Below, piece by piece: positions 1-7,479 of a stretch of 39,182 nucleotides of DNA. The stretch comes from a virus: IMG/VR virus record IMGVR_UViG_3300009593_000046, positions 1-39,182 of that record; one strand, written 5' to 3'. How positions within the stretch are numbered: position 1 is the stretch's first letter; the number at the start of each line of letters is the position of its first letter. The position numbers and the translations under genes were made by a program. The notes under the pieces were generated by a model. That model saw only the letters and a list, made by a program, of their open reading frames with translations, made no database searches and was not told the origin of the DNA.

Positions 1-55
1 GACCTGCTATAGCCAAACGTGCAAAAAAACAACATACCATAGGAGGTAATATAAA

Positions 56-805
56 ATGGCACTTAATTTAGACGCAATGAAAGCGAAGTTAGATAAACTT
101 AATGGAAAGGGAGACGGAAAGAAAAATTTCTGGCGCCCTGAAGATGGAGAAAGCAATATTCGTATTGTTTCAACTCCCGACGGAGACCCTTTTAAGGAAA
201 AATTTTTCCACTACGGTGTTGGGGGACAGTCTTTTCTCTGTCCCAAGCGAAACTTTGGGGACGACTGCCCTGCATGCAATTTTGCAAACCAGCTTTGGAA
301 TGAGGGTACAGAAGAAAGTAAGAAGCAGGCAAAGGAGATGTTTGCAAAACAGCGTTTCTTTTCACCTGTCCTTGTAAGAGGGGAGGAAGATCAGGGAATC
401 CGAGTCTGGGGGTATGGCAAGATGGCTTATGAAAAGCTCCTTACAATTGTACTCGATCCTGACTACGGAGATATTACCGACCCTGAGACTGGAAACGACC
501 TCAAATTGATGTATGGAAAGTTGCCCGGAGCTAGCTTTCCACGGACAGATATCCGCCCACGACCGCGCAAGACCGCTCTATGTGATGAAGCTGTCGGGGG
601 CGACGATCGTTGTGCGGAGTTGCTAGAAACTATCCCGAACTTTGAAGATCTTTTTGAAAGAAAGTCGACAGAAGAGGTACAATCAATTCTGGATCAATTT
701 ATGGCCTCTTCAACAGGAAGCCCAGAGATGGAGAAGTTTGGTTCAACCCATACAAGTGAAGAAAGTAGCGTCGAGGCAGCTTTTAATGATCTCCTGAATC
801 AGTAG
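56..805 (+). CDS. Single-stranded DNA-binding protein, T4 gp32-like
   Basis: This 249-aa protein likely coats single-stranded DNA at the fork and during recombination. A gp32-type zinc site is visible: H52, C62, C71 and C74 (H-x9-C-x8-C-x2-C, close to T4 gp32 spacing). The basic N-terminus and the acidic, Ser-rich C-terminus (EESSVEAAFNDLLNQ) match the gp32 plan of a cooperativity domain, OB core and acidic partner-binding tail. AGGAGG lies 9 nt before the ATG. The recombinase starts 7 nt downstream, and UvsX/gp32 partnership is established in T4. Assignment rests on motif layout rather than alignment. Confidence 0.8.
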   Translation: MALNLDAMKAKLDKLNGKGDGKKNFWRPEDGESNIRIVSTPDGDPFKEKFFHYGVGGQSFLCPKRNFGDDCPACNFANQLWNEGTEESKKQAKEMFAKQRFFSPVLVRGEEDQGIRVWGYGKMAYEKLLTIVLDPDYGDITDPETGNDLKLMYGKLPGASFPRTDIRPRPRKTALCDEAVGGDDRCAELLETIPNFEDLFERKSTEEVQSILDQFMASSTGSPEMEKFGSTHTSEESSVEAAFNDLLNQ

Positions 806-812
806 GTAAAGA

Positions 813-1946
813 ATGCCAAAATCCAAAGTAACCAAATTAAAGAAGGGCGCCCTAGACATAGCCTCTATCCGAGGAATCATCAATAAGAAAGCAGGCAGAG
901 AGGTGGCTCATTCACTTCAGGACAGTAATCCAACAGAAGTGAATGAGTGGATACCTACTGGCTCACGGTGGCTTGATGCTATCATTTGTAAAGGCCGCGC
1001 CGCAGGGATCCCCGTCGGCAAGATCTCAGAAATTGCAGGTTTACCAGGAACCGGCAAGTCATTCTTAGCTGCACAAATCGCTGGAAATGCTCAAAAGATG
1101 GGTATTGACGTAGTTTATTTCGATTCAGAGTCTGCTATTGATCCTTCTTTTATGGAACGCGCAGGATGCGACTTGGACAGGCTTATGTATGTTCAGGCAG
1201 CATCTGTTGAGTTTGTTTTGGAAACCATCGAAGAATTGTTAGCTACTGGTAATAAGTGGCTCTTCATTTGGGATTCTCTGGCACTCACTCCATCGATTTC
1301 AGATGTTGAGGGGGACTTCAACCCTCAGTCTTCGATGGCAGTAAAGCCTAGAATCCTAGCTAAGGGAATGTCTAAATTAACTATCCCTATCGCTGATGCA
1401 GATGCTACCTTTCTGGTCCTCAATCAACTGAAGACTAACCTAGGAGCAAGAACACCAGCACAGGCCATGACTGAACCATATACAACTCCAGGTGGAAAGG
1501 CTATGATTTATGCTTATTCCCTTCGTGTGTGGCTCACTGCAAGAAAAGCTAAAGCTAGCTTCATCGTCGACGACAATGGCTTTCGCATTGGGTCTGAAGT
1601 TAAAGTAAAGCTAGAGAAGTCCCGTTTCGGTACTCATGGCCGCACCTGCAACTTCAAAATCCTATGGGGTGACGACTCAGTTGGTGTTCAAGATGAAGAA
1701 AGCTGGTTTGATGCGATCCAAATTTCTGAAAGACTTGAGCAGTCTGGTGCATGGTTTACACTGATTCACAACGATGGGTCGAAGGAAAAGTTCCAGCGCA
1801 AGCAATGGGTCACTAAACTTGAGAGTGAAAAATTTAGAGAAAGTGTCTTGACTATTATTGAAGAAGATGTTATTATGAAGTTCAAGAATAGAGAAGGCAA
1901 AGCAGACGACTTCTACGACGCGGATGACGCCCCGCCGACAGAATAG
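813..1946 (+). CDS. RecA/UvsX-family recombinase
   Basis: A 377-aa strand-exchange ATPase. Walker A is GLPGTGKS at residues 76-83, the catalytic Glu is probably E106 in FDSESA, and Walker B is around 149-156 (LFIWDSLA). The C-terminus is strongly acidic, as in RecA and UvsX, where the tail modulates DNA binding. It follows the SSB by 7 nt and is the last gene before a strong intrinsic terminator, so the two likely form the end of one transcription unit. It could be called RecA or UvsX. The neighbouring gp32-like SSB favours a UvsX-like role in recombination-dependent replication and repair. Confidence 0.88.
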   Translation: MPKSKVTKLKKGALDIASIRGIINKKAGREVAHSLQDSNPTEVNEWIPTGSRWLDAIICKGRAAGIPVGKISEIAGLPGTGKSFLAAQIAGNAQKMGIDVVYFDSESAIDPSFMERAGCDLDRLMYVQAASVEFVLETIEELLATGNKWLFIWDSLALTPSISDVEGDFNPQSSMAVKPRILAKGMSKLTIPIADADATFLVLNQLKTNLGARTPAQAMTEPYTTPGGKAMIYAYSLRVWLTARKAKASFIVDDNGFRIGSEVKVKLEKSRFGTHGRTCNFKILWGDDSVGVQDEESWFDAIQISERLEQSGAWFTLIHNDGSKEKFQRKQWVTKLESEKFRESVLTIIEEDVIMKFKNREGKADDFYDADDAPPTE

Positions 1947-1956
1947 TCACCCACAC

Positions 1957-1986
1957 AAGCCCGGCTCTTTGCCGGGCTTTTTATTT
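1957..1986 (+). terminator. Intrinsic terminator after the recombinase
   Basis: A 9-bp perfect stem (AAGCCCGGC, loop TCTTT, GCCGGGCTT) is followed by TTTATTT. It lies 10 nt past the recombinase stop and just before the HNH gene's Shine-Dalgarno. Confidence 0.9.
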
Positions 1987-1996
1987 GGAGAATTTA

Positions 1997-2515
1997 ATGA
2001 GAACAATTGAATTATGGGAAAACAAAAATACAAAGTCAGATAAAGTGTGCATAATCGACGATGAAGATTACGATAAAGTAGTAAAGTCAATAGGCCCGCG
2101 GGCAAAATGGTATGCTCACAAGCCGCCAGGCGCCACTTCATATTATGCGGTAAATGGAAACCGTCGCATCTCCATACACAGGATTGTAATGAACCCGCCT
2201 AAAGGTATGGTAGTGGATCATATAAATGGCAATGCGTTGGATAATAGAAAAGAGAACTTGCGAGTTTGTACATATTCGCAAAATAGTTGTAATAAAAAAA
2301 TTAGATCAGATAGTCAAACGGGATACAAAGGCGTTACTAAAGTTGGTAATCGCTTTGCAGCTTACATCGCGGACCCCGTAACCCCGGCAACAAAAAAAAG
2401 ACAAATTAGATTGGGAACCTATGATAGTCCTGAGGAAGCAGCCATGGTGTATGATAAAAAAGCAAAACAGATTCACGGAGAGTTTGCTCTCCTAAATTTT
2501 CCAGAGGATAAATAA
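1997..2515 (+). CDS. HNH homing endonuclease with AP2-type DNA-binding domain
   Basis: A 172-aa free-standing endonuclease of the HNH-AP2 type common in phages. The HNH core is at about residues 60-92, with D74-H75 followed by ING and two downstream Asn in NRKENLRV. Residues 109-168 form an AP2-like DNA-binding module (GYKGV, then a Trp-less core ending LGTYDSPEEAA). I chose ATG 1997 because GGAG lies 6 nt upstream; a TTG at 1985 gives four extra residues but no Shine-Dalgarno. It sits directly after the terminator and overlaps the next start by one base (TAATG), as expected for a selfish gene slotted between two essential replication genes. Homing activity is inferred. Confidence 0.87.
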   Translation: MRTIELWENKNTKSDKVCIIDDEDYDKVVKSIGPRAKWYAHKPPGATSYYAVNGNRRISIHRIVMNPPKGMVVDHINGNALDNRKENLRVCTYSQNSCNKKIRSDSQTGYKGVTKVGNRFAAYIADPVTPATKKRQIRLGTYDSPEEAAMVYDKKAKQIHGEFALLNFPEDK

Positions 2516-3474
2516 TGAAAAGAATGATGATAGTAGACGCGTATAACCAGTTTATCCGTGGTTATATAGTAGACCCTAGCAAGAACCCAAACGGCTCCCC
2601 TATCGGTGGTATGAGGACGTTTATCAACATCCTGAACAAACTTACTAGAGAGGTGAAGCCAGATTTATTAGTTTTGGTTTGGGATGGTAAAGGCGGCAGC
2701 AAAAAGCGACGCTCAATGAATAAAGATTACAAAGGCGGCCGCAAGCCACCAAGAACTAATTGGTCTCAGGTCGGGATGAGCGAAGAAGACATCCTGGACA
2801 ATAAGGTTTGGCAACAGATGAGAGTAATTGAATACTTTAATCAGACACCAATTATTCAGTTTATGGAACCTCTCGTCGAAGCGGACGATGTAATTTCATA
2901 TGTCAAGAATAGCTCCATGTTTTCGGAGTGGCAAAAAGTTATTGTCTCTGCGGATAAGGATTTTATCCAGCTTCTTGATGATAAGACTATTTTACATAGA
3001 CCTATTCAAAAAGAGTATCTTAATAAAAACAGTATAGTAGAGAAGTTTGGAATTCACCCGCTCAACTTTGCATTAGCTCGGGCCATAGTGGGAGACTCTT
3101 CAGATAACCTTCCGGGTGTTCCTCGTGTGGGTATCTCAACCGTCGCGAAGCGATTTTCTTTTTTAAGTGAGGAAAGAATATACTATTTATCTGACGTTGT
3201 CACTGAATGTGAAAAAACCGAGAACAAACAGAAGGTATACACAAATATTTTAGACAATGAGGAATTAATAGAAAACAATTATGATATTATGCAATTATCC
3301 TCCCCCATGTTATCCATCCAGGCTAAACAAGGAATTGATGATACGTTTGAACAATATAAGCCTCATTACAATCAGACGGAAATAAGAAAGCTCATGCTCC
3401 AAGACGGAGTACTCACAGTATCAACAACTGATTTGGAGCAGAGATTTAACAATATTATTGCTTCCTTTTCTTAA
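2515..3474 (+). CDS. 5'-3' exonuclease / RNase H, FEN-PIN family
   Basis: A 319-aa nuclease of the FEN family, likely removing RNA primers and flaps. The acidic metal-binding residues are all visible: D8 (IVDAYN), D57 (VWDGKG), E122/D124/D125 (VEADD), D147/D149 (SADKDF) and D194/D197 (GDSSDN). The last group leads into a helix-hairpin-helix-type motif (LPGVPRVG) at about 199-206. The length fits T4 RNase H (about 305 aa) and T5-type exonucleases. Its start overlaps the HNH stop by one base, suggesting translational coupling, and the helicase follows after a 38-nt gap. Confidence 0.85.
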   Translation: MKRMMIVDAYNQFIRGYIVDPSKNPNGSPIGGMRTFINILNKLTREVKPDLLVLVWDGKGGSKKRRSMNKDYKGGRKPPRTNWSQVGMSEEDILDNKVWQQMRVIEYFNQTPIIQFMEPLVEADDVISYVKNSSMFSEWQKVIVSADKDFIQLLDDKTILHRPIQKEYLNKNSIVEKFGIHPLNFALARAIVGDSSDNLPGVPRVGISTVAKRFSFLSEERIYYLSDVVTECEKTENKQKVYTNILDNEELIENNYDIMQLSSPMLSIQAKQGIDDTFEQYKPHYNQTEIRKLMLQDGVLTVSTTDLEQRFNNIIASFS

Positions 3475-3512
3475 TAAAGTATGATATTATAATCTAAATA
3501 AAAGGAAGACTA

Positions 3513-4889
3513 ATGGAACAAGAGAAGAGTTTCTCAAAATTTGGTAAGAACTTTCAAGAAGATTTGTGTCATTTAATACTCAATGATCGTGGTTTCGCAG
3601 ATCAAATCTTTGAAGTTTTAGATTTAAACTTTTTAGAGTTAAAACACCTCAGAGTTTTCATTGGAAAGGTTAGTGAGTATCGTAAAAAATACGGAGTCCA
3701 CCCTACATCTAACATTATGCTGTCCATCATACGAACAGGTTTGGATGGGGAAGCAGAATCAGTTAAGGTCAGAATACGAGAATATTATGCGAGAGTGCTC
3801 GCGAACGGACAAGTGCCGGATAGCGCCGATTTTATCAAAGATACAGCACTTGATTTTTGCAAAAAACAAAAACTCAAAGAAGCACTAATTAAGTCGGTTG
3901 ATTTAATAAAGTCGTCATCGTTTGACGAAGTATCAAAAGTCATCGATAATGCTCTTAAGTTGGGATCTGATAATACTCTTGGGTATGATTACTTGGCAGA
4001 TTTCGAAGCACGTTTCACTAAAAAAGCCAGAGACCCTGTAACTACGGGCTGGAAAGATATAGATGATATTTCAAAGGGAGGTTTAGGTAAAGGTGAATTG
4101 GGTGTCGTGGTTGCTCCTACTGGGGCAGGTAAGTCTATGGTTTTGGTCCATCTGGGCGCTCAAGCACTTAAGAGTGGTAAAAATGTCCTCCATTACACTC
4201 TGGAGCTTGCTGACACTGTCGTCGCAAATCGTTATGACTCTGCTATTACTGGCGTGGAGCTTAAAAATTTAACAATCTTTAAAGAAAAGATATATGACGA
4301 AATTAAGGATATTGAGGGCAAACTGATAGTAAAAGAATATCCTACACGAAGCGCCAACATACAGACAATTAAAAACCATGTAGACAAGCTAAAAAGGCGT
4401 AATTTCATCCCAGACCTGATCATCGTAGACTACGGAGACCTAATTCGACCAGAAAATAGCAGAAAAGATGAGAAAAGACACCAATTAGAAACTATTTACG
4501 AAGAGCTTAGAGGAATAGCTCAAATTTGCGAGTGTCCACTCTGGACAGCATCACAAACCAACCGGTCCGGGTTGAACGCAGAAGTGATCACAATGGAGTC
4601 TATCTCCGAGGCGTTTAACAAGTGTTTTGTAGCAGATTTTATCTTTACAGTCTCTAGAACTGTTGAGGATAAAAACACAAACCAAGGTCGTATTTTTGTT
4701 GCAAAAAACAGAAACGGGCCCGATGGACTGGTATATCCAATATTCATGGATACCAGTAACGTTAAAATAAAAGTTTTACCCAAAACGGGCGAAACTGCTA
4801 ATGATATTATCCAAAAATCTTCTGCGGAGAGGTTACAGAACCTAAAAGAGAAGTATGCGGTTTTCAAAAGAGAAGGAGGAAAAAAATAA
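3513..4889 (+). CDS. Replicative DNA helicase, DnaB/T4 gp41-like
   Basis: A 458-aa RecA-fold hexameric helicase. An N-terminal helical region of about 160 residues precedes the C-terminal ATPase, with Walker A APTGAGKS at 201-208 and Walker B in PDLIIVDYGDLI near 300-311. The DnaB-like TASQTNRSG stretch follows. The domain order matches DnaB and T4 gp41. The upstream 38-nt gap is AT-rich and contains TATTATAAT, a possible -10, but no convincing -35, so I do not call a promoter. AAAGGAAG precedes the ATG. The stop abuts the reductase ATG with no gap. Confidence 0.85.
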   Translation: MEQEKSFSKFGKNFQEDLCHLILNDRGFADQIFEVLDLNFLELKHLRVFIGKVSEYRKKYGVHPTSNIMLSIIRTGLDGEAESVKVRIREYYARVLANGQVPDSADFIKDTALDFCKKQKLKEALIKSVDLIKSSSFDEVSKVIDNALKLGSDNTLGYDYLADFEARFTKKARDPVTTGWKDIDDISKGGLGKGELGVVVAPTGAGKSMVLVHLGAQALKSGKNVLHYTLELADTVVANRYDSAITGVELKNLTIFKEKIYDEIKDIEGKLIVKEYPTRSANIQTIKNHVDKLKRRNFIPDLIIVDYGDLIRPENSRKDEKRHQLETIYEELRGIAQICECPLWTASQTNRSGLNAEVITMESISEAFNKCFVADFIFTVSRTVEDKNTNQGRIFVAKNRNGPDGLVYPIFMDTSNVKIKVLPKTGETANDIIQKSSAERLQNLKEKYAVFKREGGKK

Positions 4890-6752
4890 ATGGAATTATC
4901 AAATCAAATCTTATCAGAAATCACGGTGCACATGAAATATGCCAGGTATATACCTGAAAAAAAGAGGCGCGAAACTTGGAGAGAGTTGGTAACTCGAAAC
5001 ATGAACATGCATATAAAGAAGTTCCCCGAGCTTGAACTGCAAATTCGTAAAGCTTATAAGATGGTTTATGATAAGAAGGTGCTCCCCTCGATGAGGTCTA
5101 TGCAATTTGGGGGTAAGCCAATTGAAGTCGCTCCAAATAGAATATTCAATTGCGCGTTTATGCCAGCAGATGATTGGCGCTGTTTTGGGGAGTCTATGTT
5201 CTTACTCCTGGGCGGAACAGGAGTGGGGTACTCGGTACAAAAGCACCACGTTGAAAAGCTTCCTGAGATTACACGACCTAATATGAATCGCACTCGCCGT
5301 TTTCTTGTTAACGATTCCATCGAGGGCTGGGCGGACGCAGTAAAGGCATTGGTACGTTCTTATTTTAATGGAGGTTCACGCCTAAGATTTGACTATTCAG
5401 ATATTCGCCCGAAAGGTGCTGCTCTCATTACTTCTGGAGGCAAGGCCCCTGGACCACAACCTCTTCGAGAATGTTTGGTCAAACTAGAGGGAATGCTCTC
5501 GCAGAAGGAAAACGGAGATAAACTAACGCCAATCGAAGCACACGATATGATCTGCCATATAGCTGACGCTGTACTGGCAGGTGGTATCCGTAGGGCTGCT
5601 CTCATTTCACTCTTTTCAGCCGATGATGAGGATATGATAGCCGCTAAGACCGGCAACTGGTGGGAGACCAATCCTCAACGAGGCCGCGCTAATAATTCCG
5701 TAGTTCTCTTGAGGCATAAGATTGATAAAGAATATTTTATGAATTTATGGGACAGAGTTAAGGCCTCCGGCGCCGGCGAGCCTGGGTTTTATTTTTCAAA
5801 TGACAAGGATTGGGGGACCAATCCTTGTTGTGAAATAGGTCTACGTCCATATCAATTTTGCAACCTTACAGAAGTTAACGTATCTAATGTGCAATCACAA
5901 CAAGACCTTAATGAACGCGTCATTGCCGCGGCCTTCATCGGGACGTTACAAGCCAGCTATACTGATTTTCATTATCTTCGTGATATTTGGCGTAGGACCA
6001 CTGAAAAAGATGCACTCATTGGGGTTAGTATGACGGGTATTGCATCTGGCGCGGTCTTAGCCCTGGATATGAAAGAGGCTGCTAATTGCGTAAAAGAAGA
6101 GAATGCAAGAGCGGCAGAATTATTAGGTGTGCGCCCTGCGGCAAGAACTACTTGTGTGAAACCCGCGGGCACTACATCTTTAGCACTTGGAACTAGTTCG
6201 GGTATTCATGCATGGCATAATGATTATTACATTCGTCGCCTCCGCGTCGGGAAAAACGAGCCGATTTATAATTATTTGGTTAAAAATCACCCGGAACTGG
6301 TGGAGGATGAATATTTTAGCCCCCACACCACCGCGGTCATCTCAATCCCTCAGAAGGCCCCGGATGATGCAATATTGCGAATTGAGTCAGCATTGCAGCT
6401 TCTAAAGAGAGTGAAACTGGTCACCGACTCTTGGGTCAAGCCCGGGTTTCGAAAAGGTCAAAATACACATAATATTTCTGCTACTATATCGATAAAGGAT
6501 ACAGAATGGGTCGATGTGGGTGATTGGATGTGGGAAAACAGAAAAAGCTATAATGGCTTGTCAGTCTTACCTTATGATGGAGGCAGTTATACCCAGGCCC
6601 CTTTTGAGGACTGCTCCAAAGAGACCTATGAGGCAATGATGAATTCTCTGTCAAACATAGACCTGACTCAAGTTTTGGAGGAACAGGACAACACAGATCT
6701 TAAGGGAGAGGTTGCCTGCGCAGGCGGAGCCTGTGAAGTAAAATTTGTATAA
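4890..6752 (+). CDS. nrdJ: Adenosylcobalamin-dependent (class II) ribonucleotide reductase, monomeric RTPR type
   Basis: A 620-aa enzyme that reduces ribonucleotides to deoxyribonucleotides using B12 to generate the thiyl radical. The expected cysteines are present: C88 (FNCAFM) and C324 (FCNL) as the active-site pair, the class II NPCCEI motif with C313 as likely radical cysteine, and a C-terminal redox pair C610-AGGA-C615. It is shorter than Lactobacillus RTPR (about 740 aa). No NrdB-like radical subunit is nearby, consistent with class II. AAGGAGG is placed for the ATG that abuts the helicase stop. It needs host or scavenged B12 and a reductant, and a glutaredoxin is encoded at 24372. Confidence 0.88.
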   Translation: MELSNQILSEITVHMKYARYIPEKKRRETWRELVTRNMNMHIKKFPELELQIRKAYKMVYDKKVLPSMRSMQFGGKPIEVAPNRIFNCAFMPADDWRCFGESMFLLLGGTGVGYSVQKHHVEKLPEITRPNMNRTRRFLVNDSIEGWADAVKALVRSYFNGGSRLRFDYSDIRPKGAALITSGGKAPGPQPLRECLVKLEGMLSQKENGDKLTPIEAHDMICHIADAVLAGGIRRAALISLFSADDEDMIAAKTGNWWETNPQRGRANNSVVLLRHKIDKEYFMNLWDRVKASGAGEPGFYFSNDKDWGTNPCCEIGLRPYQFCNLTEVNVSNVQSQQDLNERVIAAAFIGTLQASYTDFHYLRDIWRRTTEKDALIGVSMTGIASGAVLALDMKEAANCVKEENARAAELLGVRPAARTTCVKPAGTTSLALGTSSGIHAWHNDYYIRRLRVGKNEPIYNYLVKNHPELVEDEYFSPHTTAVISIPQKAPDDAILRIESALQLLKRVKLVTDSWVKPGFRKGQNTHNISATISIKDTEWVDVGDWMWENRKSYNGLSVLPYDGGSYTQAPFEDCSKETYEAMMNSLSNIDLTQVLEEQDNTDLKGEVACAGGACEVKFV

Positions 6753-6757
6753 ACCAC

Positions 6758-6786
6758 TTGACATATTTTATAAAATAGTCTAATAT
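6758..6786 (+). promoter_or_regulatory. Sigma70-like promoter for the 6817 gene and groES
   Basis: TTGACA at 6758-6763, a 17-nt spacer, then TAATAT at 6781-6786; an overlapping TATAAT sits at 6787-6792. It lies 5 nt past the reductase stop. A leader of about 24 nt with AAAGGAAA precedes ATG 6817. Confidence 0.75.
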
Positions 6787-6816
6787 TATAATAGAGCTTA
6801 AAAAGAAAGGAAAAAA

Positions 6817-7092
6817 ATGAGTTTTAATAAAGAAGAAGATTTGATCACCAAAGAACAGCATTTGGCTAATTATATCAAAACATTTGTAGCCATCGAAGAC
6901 GCAATGGAGCCCTTCAAAGAACAAAGGAAAGACCTAAGAGAGTCTTACAATGAAAATGGCTGGTTAACTAAAGAGGAAATGAGGCTTGCCGTAAAGGCAT
7001 ATAGGCTTTATAAATCTGAAACAGATATGGAACTTTTAAACGATTATGTGAATAAATGCCAAAGATCTGTTGGGAGACTAACCGGTGTCTAA
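6817..7092 (+). CDS. Small charged helical protein, possibly GapR-like (DUF2312)
   Basis: A 91-aa, almost entirely helical and charged protein. The order of segments (MEPFKEQRKDLRESYNENGW, a short turn, then a second helix with AVKAYRLYK) is reminiscent of GapR/DUF2312, small coiled-coil proteins that bind overtwisted DNA. I cannot confirm this without a profile search. It is the first gene after a good promoter and overlaps groES by 8 nt, so it is probably co-translated with it. The alternative is an unrelated phage protein of unknown role. Confidence 0.75.
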   Translation: MSFNKEEDLITKEQHLANYIKTFVAIEDAMEPFKEQRKDLRESYNENGWLTKEEMRLAVKAYRLYKSETDMELLNDYVNKCQRSVGRLTGV

Positions 7093-7408
7093 TATACATA
7101 GGTTAAAACCGACAAACAGGCATATTTTGATAGTTCCTCATGAAAAAGAAAATAAGACTCAAACCGGGGTACTTCTACCTGAAAATTATGAGCCTGAAAA
7201 ATCAAGATACATCGAAGCAACAGTCATAGATGTTGCGGAAGATTGTAATGAATGTTTCAGACGCCTCAACACCAGCGCGCCTCAAGATGACAAAACAATT
7301 CTTATAGATAGAGCTATGATACAAGAAGTGAATATGTCAGACAAAAAACATTTTCTAGTTCTTGAGAATTATGTGTTAGGTTTTTATACTAATACTTCAA
7401 CAATTTAA
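7085..7408 (+). CDS. GroES-like co-chaperonin (T4 gp31-like)
   Basis: A 107-aa lid for a GroEL chamber. The GroES pattern is visible: an N-terminal strand KPTNRHILIVP, a mobile loop around 20-32 with the hydrophobic GEL-binding tip GVLLP, then ATVIDVAED matching the GEVVAVG strand. An insertion around residues 54-75, including two Cys, recalls the extended T4 gp31, which enlarges the chamber for the capsid protein. It starts with GTG inside the preceding stop region, with GGGAG just upstream. The window also encodes GroEL, about 15 kb away at 22219. Confidence 0.82.
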   Translation: MSNIHRLKPTNRHILIVPHEKENKTQTGVLLPENYEPEKSRYIEATVIDVAEDCNECFRRLNTSAPQDDKTILIDRAMIQEVNMSDKKHFLVLENYVLGFYTNTSTI

Positions 7409-7421
7409 ATAATTATTTAAA
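7404..7421. repeat. 18-bp perfect AT palindrome at the groES stop
   Basis: TTTAAATAATTATTTAAA is its own reverse complement and spans the groES TAA. It could be a weak hairpin or an operator. There is no U-tract, so I do not call it a terminator. The rest of the 71-nt gap to the next gene shows nothing clear. Confidence 0.5.
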
Positions 7422-7479
7422 AAGAAGTGAAAATGTGAAATGATAGTACTAAGATTGTTTTAAAATTGATAGGATCTTT

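Noticed and set aside
1-55. Possible 3' end of an upstream gene
   Set aside because: All three frames close within the first 71 bases and none has enough codons to choose between them.
3458-3512. Promoter before the helicase (TTGCTT ... TATAAT)
   Set aside because: The best -10 is 24 nt from the -35-like box, and at 17 nt the hexamer is poor.
7404-7421. Terminator after groES
   Set aside because: The palindrome is entirely A/T and has no following T-tract.
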